From assembly GCA_002385805.1 (NCBI GenBank), contig DGEF01000007.1, forward strand, positions 24,775-45,537: a stretch of 20,763 nucleotides of DNA. The letters are read 5' to 3'. The stretch is from Peptococcaceae bacterium UBA3933. GTDB lineage: Bacteria > Bacillota > Peptococcia > Peptococcales > BICA1-8. The first letter of the stretch is position 1. Each line of letters begins with the position of its first letter. Position numbers and translations under genes: made by a program. The notes beneath the pieces are model-generated. The model had not been told where the DNA came from. It did no database searches and saw only the letters and a list, made by a program, of their open reading frames with translations. Positions 13,039-20,763 of this stretch are shown in pieces.

Positions 13039-14455
13039 CTTTTGCCTCGATTATTTCTTCTAACCGTTCGTTATATAAAATAAGATCCTTGGGATTATAA
13101 GAGTTCCGAAAAGTACCGTCCTCCCGATTAATAATTTTCGAACCTGCACCTACTCCCAGCCCTAAAATAGTCTGCCGTTCTTCAATCATTTGGATATTAT
13201 AGAGGCAGGGGAGTCCGGGTAAACAATAACCGACATTCTCTAAATTTCCTAAAATTAGTTTTTGCCGATAAAGATAATAAGGACGGTAATTTCTATCCAG
13301 AGCCCATTTTTCAAAATAAGTAAACATTTTCTCCACTTCGCAACCGGGAGTAAGATTTTCGGTATTTTCCCTTAGTTTGGCTGTCCGTTTAAGAGCTAAG
13401 GAATGAAGTGTCAGATTTTCCGGTTTTAAAACTTCAATATTATCTAGAGTATGTTTAAAAATCTCTAAGTTTTCACCAGGAAGCCCTACTATTAAATCCA
13501 TATTAATAACTTTAAAGCCGATTTTGCGGGCTAATTCCATGGTGGTAAAAATATCTCCTGCCGAATGGTTCCTGCCGATTTTTTTTAGGGTAGGTTCCCA
13601 CATGGTTTGAGGATTAATACTGATTCGCTCTACCTCAAAATCCTTTAAGGTTTTTAATTTGTCTTCATTAATAGTATCGGGGCGACCGGCTTCTACGGTA
13701 AATTCTAACGTTTCACTTGTACGTAAACAAGAATTAATAACCTCCAGCAAATTGCCCAGTTGGGTTGCTGTTAAAGCAGTAGGGGTCCCTCCCCCCATAT
13801 AAATAGTTTCTACAGCAATATTTTGCTCTTGTAAAGCCAGTCCCACATTCTTAATTTCTTTAATCAGGTTAAGAATATATTGTTCAACATGATTCCCCCA
13901 TTGGTCCATGCTGAAAGAGGGAAAAGAACAGTAATGACAGCGAGTAGGACAAAAGGGAATACTAATATATACACTGACTTTTGAACTATCAGTTAAATTG
14001 GCTATATAAGGTCTTTGTAACTTAGTTATGGTAATTAATGATGAAATTTTTTCCGAAGAAACAGCAAATTTATTACGCAAAACACCTTTGATTTCTTGTT
14101 CTTCTAAACCCTGATCCCATAAACGATGGACGATTTTAGTAGGCCGTATACCGGTAAGAATCCCCCAAGGACTGCCTTTATGGTTCAAGACTTTTTGCAG
14201 TAATTTATATACGGCTAATTTTATAGTCCTTTTTACCTCATTAGGTTCATTATCAGTGATAGGCTCAGAAAACCATTCACCTTCCGTAAGTCTAACTAGC
14301 ACCTGAGCAGGTAAAACCTCAATTTCCATAAGAACTGTTTTTCCATCTGTTTCCCCCATTAATTCCTGCCAGGTGAGTTCCGGTTGAAAAATTTTCACAA
14401 CATCAAAAACAGTCGAAGCATATTCCCGGGATCTGGGAATCAATGAAATTTTCAT
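13013..14455 (-). CDS. hemZ: Coproporphyrinogen dehydrogenase HemZ (radical SAM)
   Basis: The product has 480 residues. The radical-SAM cluster motif CPTRCHYC (Cys169, Cys173, Cys176) follows VYISIPF, as in HemN/HemZ enzymes. GGGTPTAL (SAM binding), VEAGRPDT, RISINPQTM and DLIVGLPGE follow in the family order. The ~160-residue N-terminal extension with GILTGIRPTKIVH is characteristic of the HemZ subgroup. HemZ is annotated as oxygen-independent coproporphyrinogen III oxidase in B. subtilis; the exact activity of this subgroup is less certain than that of HemN. The ATG at 14455 follows GAGGGG. It starts 10 bp after the MBL hydrolase stop codon, and its own 3' end carries the promoter of the next unit. 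Confidence 0.9.
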   Translation of the reverse strand: MKISLIPRSREYASTVFDVVKIFQPELTWQELMGETDGKTVLMEIEVLPAQVLVRLTEGEWFSEPITDNEPNEVKRTIKLAVYKLLQKVLNHKGSPWGILTGIRPTKIVHRLWDQGLEEQEIKGVLRNKFAVSSEKISSLITITKLQRPYIANLTDSSKVSVYISIPFCPTRCHYCSFPSFSMDQWGNHVEQYILNLIKEIKNVGLALQEQNIAVETIYMGGGTPTALTATQLGNLLEVINSCLRTSETLEFTVEAGRPDTINEDKLKTLKDFEVERISINPQTMWEPTLKKIGRNHSAGDIFTTMELARKIGFKVINMDLIVGLPGENLEIFKHTLDNIEVLKPENLTLHSLALKRTAKLRENTENLTPGCEVEKMFTYFEKWALDRNYRPYYLYRQKLILGNLENVGYCLPGLPCLYNIQMIEERQTILGLGVGAGSKIINREDGTFRNSYNPKDLILYNERLEEIIEAKVDKIKGLG

Positions 14456-14465
14456 AATACCCCTC

Positions 14466-15092
14466 TTACTTTAAAAATGGATTTATAGCTTTTTCTTCGG
14501 CAATAGTTGATTTTGGTCCATGACCAGGGTAAATTGTAACGTCGCTGGGTAAAGTAAGAAGCTTATCGTAAATGGACTTAATTAAAGTAGCATAACTGCC
14601 ACCGGGTAAATCAGTTCGGCCTACTGAACCGTTAAAGATGGTATCGCCGGTAAAACATACTTTTTCCTCTTGACTATATAAGCACATACCACCCGGAGTA
14701 TGACCTGGAGTATGCAGGACCTTTAAATTTATCTGACCGAAACTAATTACATCCCCGTCTTCTACCAGTTGATCGGCAGCCGGTTCCTTTGTAGTGGAAC
14801 CAAGAAACTTTGATAAATTATGAACAGGATCAGTAAGCATTTTAGCATCTTGAGAATGGATAACAATAGGAGCACCGGTAGCTTCTTTTAATTCTTTATT
14901 GGCTCCGATATGATCATGATGACCATGGGTATTTACAATATATTTTATTTTAATTTCCATTTCTCTAATAACCTCTAAAATTCGTTCTCCTTCATCACCA
15001 GGATCTATTACAATTGCTTCTTTAGTGTTTGGGCACCATACAAGGTAACAATTGGTTTCCAAAGCTCCTACACTTAAAACTTTAATTTTCAT
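14466..15092 (-). CDS. Glyoxalase II-like metallo-beta-lactamase-fold hydrolase
   Basis: The product is a 208-residue cytoplasmic metallohydrolase. The HxHxDH signature is THGHHDH (His56, His58, Asp60, His61), with further metal ligands His131 (TPGHTPGG), Asp150 (FTGDTIF) and His191 (YPGHGP). These are all the ligands of a binuclear zinc site. Proteins of this size (YcbL/YqgX-like) lack the C-terminal glutathione-binding domain of classical glyoxalase II, so the substrate is open; a short thioester is plausible. The start has AGGAGG upstream, 15 bp after dtd. It belongs to the run rel-dtd-MBL-hemZ. Confidence 0.9.
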   Translation of the reverse strand: MKIKVLSVGALETNCYLVWCPNTKEAIVIDPGDEGERILEVIREMEIKIKYIVNTHGHHDHIGANKELKEATGAPIVIHSQDAKMLTDPVHNLSKFLGSTTKEPAADQLVEDGDVISFGQINLKVLHTPGHTPGGMCLYSQEEKVCFTGDTIFNGSVGRTDLPGGSYATLIKSIYDKLLTLPSDVTIYPGHGPKSTIAEEKAINPFLK

Positions 15093-15106
15093 CAGAGAAT
15101 AACCTC

Positions 15107-15556
15107 CTAAAAACCTTTTTTACTATCTAAAAGCATAGTTACAGGCCCGTCGTTTATGATTTCTACTTCCATATATGCTTGAAATACTCCTGTTTCTACT
15201 TTAATTCCTTTCTCCACCAGTAATTTATTAAAAACTTCATAAAGTTCTTTGGCTTTTTCCGGGTGGGCAGCATCGGTAAAACTAGGTCTGCGACCTTTAC
15301 GACAATCACCATAGAGGGTGAATTGAGAAACAGATAAGATTGCACCACCTATATCTAGTAAAGATAAATTAAGTTTTCCTTCCTCGTCTTCAAAAATTCG
15401 CAGATTGCATATTTTCTCCGCCAGGTATTTGGCATCTTCATCTGTGTCATCATGAGTAACTCCTAATAATATTACTAAACCGGTCCCGATTTCACCTACC
15501 CTTTTCCCTTCAACTTTTACTGATCCTTTTTTTACTCTTTGAATTACAGCACGCAA
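15107..15556 (-). CDS. dtd: D-aminoacyl-tRNA deacylase
   Basis: The 149-residue DTD removes D-amino acids (and glycine from tRNA-Ala) from mischarged tRNA. The N-terminus RAVIQRVKKGSVKVEG and the two catalytic cross-subunit motifs SQFTLYGD (77-84) and the GPVT motif (137-140) are intact. The start codon is TTG 15556, shortly after AGGTGA. It follows rel by 6 bp, so they are co-transcribed, as in B. subtilis relA-dtd. Confidence 0.97.
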   Translation of the reverse strand: MRAVIQRVKKGSVKVEGKRVGEIGTGLVILLGVTHDDTDEDAKYLAEKICNLRIFEDEEGKLNLSLLDIGGAILSVSQFTLYGDCRKGRRPSFTDAAHPEKAKELYEVFNKLLVEKGIKVETGVFQAYMEVEIINDGPVTMLLDSKKGF

Positions 15557-15562
15557 TTTTTA

Positions 15563-17755
15563 TCACCTGACTCCATCTTTTATTCTTCTGGGGGTAACCC
15601 TCCGTACCTCAACAACATCTTTAATCCTATAAATTTTCTCCACAATAGAATTTAACTGTTCTAAGTTATTTATATTAATTTTTAAATCAATAACCGCAGT
15701 TCCGTTTTTCTTTATTCGGGCATTAATAGCTGTAATCTGAATTTTTGCATCACTAACAGTATTAATAATCTCCGAAGTCAATTTTGCCCTATCTACAGCA
15801 GTAATCATAATTTCTACCTGAAAAGTATTACTATCCGATTCATCCCAAGCAGCTTCAACTAACCGTTCAGGTTCTAAAGCTAAATAAGAACAAACATTAG
15901 GACAATCCGCCCGATGAATAGAAACTCCTCTTCCTCTGGTGATATAACCTATTATTTTATCACCGGGCAAAGGATTACAACAACGGGCAAAACGGATCAT
16001 TACATCATCTACGCCTTTTATTCTTACACCTTGAGAAGAATTTTTTAATTTGGACTTTTTCGTTTCTTTCGGTAAAAGGTCATGCTCTAAATCAATACTG
16101 ACTATTTTATCCTTTTCATAGACTTCTTTTAATTTTAAAACAACCTGTATAGGTGTGATTACTCCATCACCAATGGCCACCAATAAATCTTCTGAAAAAC
16201 TAAAACCCAGCTTCGGCGCAATATTATTTAGACGATCGGTGCGTAAATTATTTTGCACTTCCAGTCCATGTTTGCGCAGCTCTTTTTCTAATAGTTCCTT
16301 GCCTCTATTTAAGTTTTCTTCCCTTTTCTCCCGTTTAAACCACTGTCTGATACGATTTTTCGCTTGAGAGCTTTTAACGATTTTCAGCCAATCACGACTG
16401 GGTCCGTTTGCCTGCTTGGAAGTTAATATTTCTACTATGTCGCCGGTTTTCAATGTGTAATCTAAAGGAACTAATCTATTATTGACCTTACTGCCGATAC
16501 ATCTGTGTCCTATTTCCGTATGAACCCGATAAGCAAAATCTATGGGGGTGGACCCGGCAGGAAGTTCAAAAACATCGCCTTTTGGAGAAAAAACAAAGAC
16601 TACATCAGAAAACAGATCGATTTTTAAAGTTTCCATGAATTCCTTAGAATCTTGTAATTCACTTTGCCATTCTCTGATTTGTTTTATCCAGGTTAATTTT
16701 TCATCTATCCTGGCTTTTTGTTTGGAGTTTTCTTTATAGAGCCAATGAGCGGCAATACCATACTCGGCAGTATGATGCATATCCCAGGTCCTAATTTGAA
16801 TCTCAAAAGGTTCCCCCCGGGGACCTATTACCGTAGTGTGCAGAGACTGATACATATTAGGTTTAGGCATCGCAATATAATCTTTAAACCGTCCGGGAAT
16901 AGGTTTCCATAAGGTATGGACAATGCCTAACGTTCCGTAGCAATCCTTAACACTATTTACTATAACTCTCACGGCAATCAGATCATATATTTCATTTAAA
17001 TCTTTATTCTTTTTTTCCATTTTAGTGTAAATACTATAAAAATGTTTAGGTCTGCCGCTAATGTCTGCTGTTAAATTAGCTTTTTTTAATTCTTCCCTCA
17101 AAATTTCGATTACTTCGTTTATATACTCCTCCCGCTCTTTCCTTTTCATTGATATTTTCCCGACCAAATCATAATATTTATCAGGTTCTAAATACCGAAA
17201 AGAGAGATCTTCCAATTCCCATTTAAATCTAAAAATACCTAGTCGGTGGGCTAAAGGAGCAAAAATTTCCAAGGTTTCCTGTGCCACTTCCCGTTGTTTC
17301 CAAAAATCATGATGTTTTAAAGTACGCATATTATGAAGTCGATCAGCCAGTTTAATTAGAATTACCCGTATATCTTTAGCCATAGCTAAGAACATTTTAC
17401 GATAGTTTTCTATCTGCCTTTCTTCTTTAGAAGAATACCCTATTCTGCTCAGTTTTGTTACCCCGTCTACCAGCAAAGCAATTTCTTGACCAAATATTTT
17501 CCTAATATCCTCCAATTTTTTCGGAGTATCTTCTACAACATCATGTAATAAACCTGCAGCAATAGTATTATCATCTAACCCTAACCCGGCTAAAATTTTG
17601 GCCACAGCTAAAGGATGGGTGATATATGGTTCCCCTGAATTCCGCAGTTGTCCTTCATGAGCCTGTTGGGCAAAATTATATGCCTTCTCTATTAAGTCCA
17701 AATCAGCCTTGGGATTGTTCTTTTTCAGCTCTTCTATCAATTCCGTTAGAGCCAT
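15563..17755 (-). CDS. relA: Bifunctional (p)ppGpp synthetase/hydrolase Rel
   Basis: The product has 730 residues, full length for Rel/SpoT-type enzymes that make and degrade (p)ppGpp in the stringent response. Domains in order: HD hydrolase with ITHPLAVAKIL and LLHDVVEDT (His71, Asp72 intact, so hydrolysis is expected); synthetase with RPKHFYSIY, GRFKDYIAMPKPNMYQSLHT and FEIQIRT; TGS (about 390-450, FSPKGDVFELPAGSTPIDFA); a zinc-finger-like region with CCNPLPGD and HRADCPN; and a C-terminal ACT domain. The RxKD motif is RFKD, the form found in bifunctional enzymes. The start is ATG 17755, 6 nt after AAGGAGG; a GTG two codons upstream overlaps the ribosome-binding site. It starts 18 bp after apt. 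Confidence 0.97.
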   Translation of the reverse strand: MALTELIEELKKNNPKADLDLIEKAYNFAQQAHEGQLRNSGEPYITHPLAVAKILAGLGLDDNTIAAGLLHDVVEDTPKKLEDIRKIFGQEIALLVDGVTKLSRIGYSSKEERQIENYRKMFLAMAKDIRVILIKLADRLHNMRTLKHHDFWKQREVAQETLEIFAPLAHRLGIFRFKWELEDLSFRYLEPDKYYDLVGKISMKRKEREEYINEVIEILREELKKANLTADISGRPKHFYSIYTKMEKKNKDLNEIYDLIAVRVIVNSVKDCYGTLGIVHTLWKPIPGRFKDYIAMPKPNMYQSLHTTVIGPRGEPFEIQIRTWDMHHTAEYGIAAHWLYKENSKQKARIDEKLTWIKQIREWQSELQDSKEFMETLKIDLFSDVVFVFSPKGDVFELPAGSTPIDFAYRVHTEIGHRCIGSKVNNRLVPLDYTLKTGDIVEILTSKQANGPSRDWLKIVKSSQAKNRIRQWFKREKREENLNRGKELLEKELRKHGLEVQNNLRTDRLNNIAPKLGFSFSEDLLVAIGDGVITPIQVVLKLKEVYEKDKIVSIDLEHDLLPKETKKSKLKNSSQGVRIKGVDDVMIRFARCCNPLPGDKIIGYITRGRGVSIHRADCPNVCSYLALEPERLVEAAWDESDSNTFQVEIMITAVDRAKLTSEIINTVSDAKIQITAINARIKKNGTAVIDLKININNLEQLNSIVEKIYRIKDVVEVRRVTPRRIKDGVR

Positions 17756-17773
17756 ATCCACCCTCCTTTCTCA

Positions 17774-18286
17774 TTAATATTTCATCAGTGAAATTACATC
17801 ATAGCCAAATAAATTCTTGCGGCCCTCCAGGTAAGAAAGTTCAATAAGAAAACCTAAACCTAACACTTCGCCACCTAATTTTTCTACAAGGTTAATGGCA
17901 GCTTTAATAGTGCCTCCCGTAGCTAGCAAGTCATCTGTGATAAACACTTTTTGCCCTGGTTTAATTGCATCCAAATGAACTTCTAATTGGGCAGTTCCAT
18001 ACTCCAATTCGTATTCTGTACAAACCGTAGCAGCCGGCAATTTTCCTTTTTTCCGAATTGGAACAAAACCACAACCCAGTTTATAGGCTAAAGGACCTCC
18101 TATAACGAACCCACGAGCTTCCGGACCCACTATCAAATCTACCTGTTTATCTTTTATTTTTTCCGCTAAGCTGTCAATAGCATAACTAAAAGCTTTACCA
18201 TTAGCTAAAAGAGGCGTTATGTCCTTAAAACTAATTCCTGGTTGAGGGAAATCAGGTATTATCCTAATATATTCTTTTAAATCCAT
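17774..18286 (-). CDS. apt: Adenine phosphoribosyltransferase
   Basis: The 170-residue enzyme converts adenine and PRPP to AMP in purine salvage. The N-terminus is MDLKEYIRIIPDFPQPGISF, GPEARGF holds the substrate-loop region, and the PRPP-binding motif is VFITDDLLATGGT (114-126). The start is ATG 18286, 8 nt after AAGGAG, which gives the normal family length. An ATG at 18319 in frame overlaps the recJ stop codon and lacks a ribosome-binding site. Its place between recJ and rel matches B. subtilis. Confidence 0.97.
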   Translation of the reverse strand: MDLKEYIRIIPDFPQPGISFKDITPLLANGKAFSYAIDSLAEKIKDKQVDLIVGPEARGFVIGGPLAYKLGCGFVPIRKKGKLPAATVCTEYELEYGTAQLEVHLDAIKPGQKVFITDDLLATGGTIKAAINLVEKLGGEVLGLGFLIELSYLEGRKNLFGYDVISLMKY

Positions 18287-18315
18287 CTTTTCGACTCCTT
18301 TAATTAATTTTATAG

Positions 18316-20763
18316 TCATTTTTTTGTAAGCACACCAAAAGCAATTTTTTGATATTCCTGAAAATCCAGTCTCTTCCTAACCCCTTCTAAAAAAAGAGGG
18401 GATTGTTCTAATTTAACCTTTGCCGGGTTAGGTGCTAAAATGATTACCCGCATACTATCTTTTATTTCTACCTCTAATAATTTTAATTCCTCCAGTATTT
18501 TTAACCAATGACAGACATCGGAAACTGATAACAATATCCGGTGGGATTTTGCCAAAGAAACAATTTCTTTATCATTTAGGGTTATTTGTAAATCTTTGTT
18601 AGCAATCTTTTTTAATAATAGATAAAAAAGAACTAATTGTTTTCTTCCCGGGGCTAATCTTCTAAGTAGATACAGGTTTTTAGCTTTATCTTTTATTCCA
18701 TATAAAAAATGAACCTTTACTGAACAATTACATGTACAAGTTTTTTGCAGTAATTTTTCATATTCTGCTTTGGAAAAACAAAGGTTGTATAAGACAAGAT
18801 GTTTAAGGTGAGGAGTTAAAATTTCCGAGTAATTAATTCCACCAATTATTACTCTATAGAAACCTTTCGCGATTAATTTACCAATTTTTTCATATTCCTC
18901 TTTAGAAAAATCGCCTTTATTAAAAAGAATTTTATCTTTTAATTCAGGGTCAGCTTCCAGTTCCCTGACCAAATATTTAGCTTCCTTTTGACTGTTAACA
19001 TAGATGGCCGTAAATTCTCCGGCCCGCAACAAGTTTTTTATATAACCAATTTTATCATTACAACCCCGATAGTCAATTATTTGAATACTGTCCTTTGGAA
19101 ACGATTCCAAAAGGTTAGGAGGACAATAAGGATTATCTATTTTATTGTTAGGTTTAATATCCTTTAAAATTAGCTGAAGGGAAGTTGTACCGTTCCACTT
19201 ATTCTCATCTAAGGTAAAAGCAAAATCCAAAGGTTCACGACTTGCAGCTATTTCTGAATAACCGGCCATATTAAACCCAATTGCGTCCCAATATGTATCG
19301 TGAGCCTTGATTGTCAATTTTAAATGTTCTCCATTGCTGCCAACCTGGCGATAGTTATGAACCTCTCCATTCCGATAGACTAATACAGGTTCAGGATTTG
19401 CTGCACCAAAAGGCTCTAATTTTCTAAGTTCTTCTAAAAAGTTAAAATCTACGTCCGCCAGGTCAATCTCCCCATCTAAGGCCAGGGAAGGAATTAAATT
19501 TTCCTTTTGGAGTATTTTACGGGCAATAAAATTTATTTTTTCACAAAACCGGAAAAGATTCTCCTCTCTTAAACTCAAACCTGCGGCCTGGCTATGCCCT
19601 CCAAAACTATGTAAGTATTCTTGGCATTGTTGTAAAGCTTGATAAAGGTGAAATCCAGGTATGCTACGGCCGGAACCTTTATAAAGACCGTCTTGTTTTG
19701 TCAGGAGAATAGTTGGCCGATAGTATTTTTCCACTAATCGTGAAGCCACAATCCCAATAACTCCAGGATGCCAGTGGTCTCCGGCCAAGACAATAACCGG
19801 ATTTTCGTTTAAATCGATCTTTTCCGTTAAAAGAAGGGCTTCCTCCATTATCCTTGCTTCAATACTTTGTCGCTCCTGATTGGCTTTATTTAAATTTTGT
19901 GCAATTTCTTTAGCTACTTCTTCCTTTTGGGACAATAGTAATTTTACCCCTAAACCGGCATGACCAATCCGGCCACAAGCATTTAACCGGGGGGCTAAAA
20001 AAAAGCTCACCTGTTCTGAAGTTATTTTTTGCAAATCAACACTTGCCGCTTCTGCTAAAGCCTTAATGCCCAGCCTTTTTCCCTTAGACATCTTTTCTAA
20101 ACCATACTTCACCAGCACCCTGTTTTCCCCTACTAAAGGAACAATATCAGCAATAGTACCTAAAGCCACTAAATCCAAATACTGATAGGCTTCTGATTTT
20201 CCTCTTTCACTCCCCAGGCTAGATTCTAATAAAGCCTGGGCAAGTTTAAAGGCAACACCTACCCCCGCGAAAGGGGTACTACCTTTCTCTAATAAAGGAT
20301 TAATTATAAGACAAGGAGGCAAAATCTCCGGGGGCTGATGGTGATCAGTAACAATAAAGTCCAGCCCAAAAGCTTGTCCACTAATAACTTCTTCAACAGA
20401 ACTTATTCCGCAATCAACAGTGATTACTAAAGGTTTTTCCGGAACTATTTTTTCTAAAGCCTGAAAACTTAAACCATAACCTTCCTCTACCCTATCCGGT
20501 ATATAGTAATCCACCTGACCGCCTAAATCTTGTAAAACTGCCACTAATAAAGCAGTGGCGGTTATCCCGTCTACATCATAATCACCGTAAATAACAATTT
20601 TTCTTTTGTTTTTCAAAGCTTCCACAATTGTTTTAACGGCTAAACCTACTGCCTGCATTTTAAAGGGAGAGCTTAAATTTTCTAAACAGGGGTTTAAAAA
20701 TTCATTTGCTTTTTTAGGATCATCATAGCCTCTATTCACAAGCAACAAGGCAAGAGTAGAAGA
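18316..20763 (-). CDS. recJ: Single-stranded-DNA exonuclease RecJ (5' end beyond window)
   Basis: 815 codons are present and the frame stays open to the window edge; the residues before LLLVNRGYDDPKKANEF (SSTLA) fit the family, so the first few dozen codons are missing. RecJ is a 5'-3' ssDNA exonuclease in recombination and mismatch repair. Visible motifs are YGDYDVDGITATA (motif I), VDCGISS, VTDHHQPP (the DHH motif), GVGVAFKL, NACGRIGHA and the DHHA1 segment GGHSQAAG. The long C-terminal region with little catalytic signature (about the last 250 residues) is the extension typical of Firmicute RecJ. apt starts about 30 bp downstream. Confidence 0.95.
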   Translation of the reverse strand, partial: SSTLALLLVNRGYDDPKKANEFLNPCLENLSSPFKMQAVGLAVKTIVEALKNKRKIVIYGDYDVDGITATALLVAVLQDLGGQVDYYIPDRVEEGYGLSFQALEKIVPEKPLVITVDCGISSVEEVISGQAFGLDFIVTDHHQPPEILPPCLIINPLLEKGSTPFAGVGVAFKLAQALLESSLGSERGKSEAYQYLDLVALGTIADIVPLVGENRVLVKYGLEKMSKGKRLGIKALAEAASVDLQKITSEQVSFFLAPRLNACGRIGHAGLGVKLLLSQKEEVAKEIAQNLNKANQERQSIEARIMEEALLLTEKIDLNENPVIVLAGDHWHPGVIGIVASRLVEKYYRPTILLTKQDGLYKGSGRSIPGFHLYQALQQCQEYLHSFGGHSQAAGLSLREENLFRFCEKINFIARKILQKENLIPSLALDGEIDLADVDFNFLEELRKLEPFGAANPEPVLVYRNGEVHNYRQVGSNGEHLKLTIKAHDTYWDAIGFNMAGYSEIAASREPLDFAFTLDENKWNGTTSLQLILKDIKPNNKIDNPYCPPNLLESFPKDSIQIIDYRGCNDKIGYIKNLLRAGEFTAIYVNSQKEAKYLVRELEADPELKDKILFNKGDFSKEEYEKIGKLIAKGFYRVIIGGINYSEILTPHLKHLVLYNLCFSKAEYEKLLQKTCTCNCSVKVHFLYGIKDKAKNLYLLRRLAPGRKQLVLFYLLLKKIANKDLQITLNDKEIVSLAKSHRILLSVSDVCHWLKILEELKLLEVEIKDSMRVIILAPNPAKVKLEQSPLFLEGVRKRLDFQEYQKIAFGVLTKK

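Noticed and set aside
12841..13083. Plus-strand open frame across the T-box leader
   Set aside because: It overlaps a structured regulatory RNA and the hemZ end on the other strand, and has no protein-family features.

Overview
The window is an AT-rich stretch of a bacterial chromosome. Every convincing protein gene lies on the minus strand, so the coordinates run backwards relative to transcription. Gene content and order point to a Firmicute of the class Clostridia (Peptococcaceae-like or a related lineage). The order recJ - apt - rel - dtd - (MBL hydrolase, hemZ) - hisS - aspS - 6S RNA - rarA - iscR/iscS/(iscU) - mnmA - AI-2E transporter - alaS follows the Bacillus subtilis order recJ-apt-relA-dtd-hisS-aspS-bsrA-rarA-cymR-yrvO-mnmA-...-yrrI-alaS. 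The regulator and scaffold (IscR with three cysteines, IscU) are of the clostridial Isc type. I assign no species.

In transcription order (right to left): recJ (5' end beyond the window), apt and rel form a tight run. They are followed by dtd, a glyoxalase-II-like metallo-hydrolase and hemZ. A strong promoter overlaps the hemZ stop codon and starts a T-box leader (about 13003-12758) that controls hisS-aspS. Its specifier region reads GACACC, which contains both an Asp and a His codon. The AspRS carries the His/Gly pair associated with relaxed (tRNA-Asp/tRNA-Asn) specificity. A 6S RNA gene with its own promoter and terminator lies just downstream of aspS, as in B. subtilis.

A small insertion relative to the B. 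subtilis order follows. It holds a CsoR-family repressor with its own promoter and candidate operator, co-transcribed with a thioredoxin, then a strong terminator, then an L-threonine aldolase and the replication-associated ATPase rarA. Next comes an iscR-iscS-iscU-mnmA unit for sulfur mobilisation, Fe-S cluster assembly and tRNA 2-thiouridine formation. It starts from a good sigma-A promoter with a 17-bp palindromic IscR-like operator just downstream. A stretch of degenerate 7-bp repeats sits between iscU and mnmA.

Three small genes (PRC-barrel protein, zinc-ribbon protein, YtxH-like membrane protein) and an AI-2E-family transporter follow, separated by terminators. Finally a consensus promoter drives alaS through a leader of about 220 nt. 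That leader has no T-box. It contains a six-codon upstream ORF with a good ribosome-binding site, a hairpin overlapping the end of that ORF, and a terminator-like hairpin. I see no tRNA, rRNA, CRISPR array, insertion sequence or prophage. The best candidates for undescribed biology are the alaS leader, the heptamer repeat, the CsoR-controlled thioredoxin and the small-gene cluster. The rest is a well-conserved housekeeping region. Several gene starts given here were chosen by ribosome-binding-site position and are shorter than the longest open frame.
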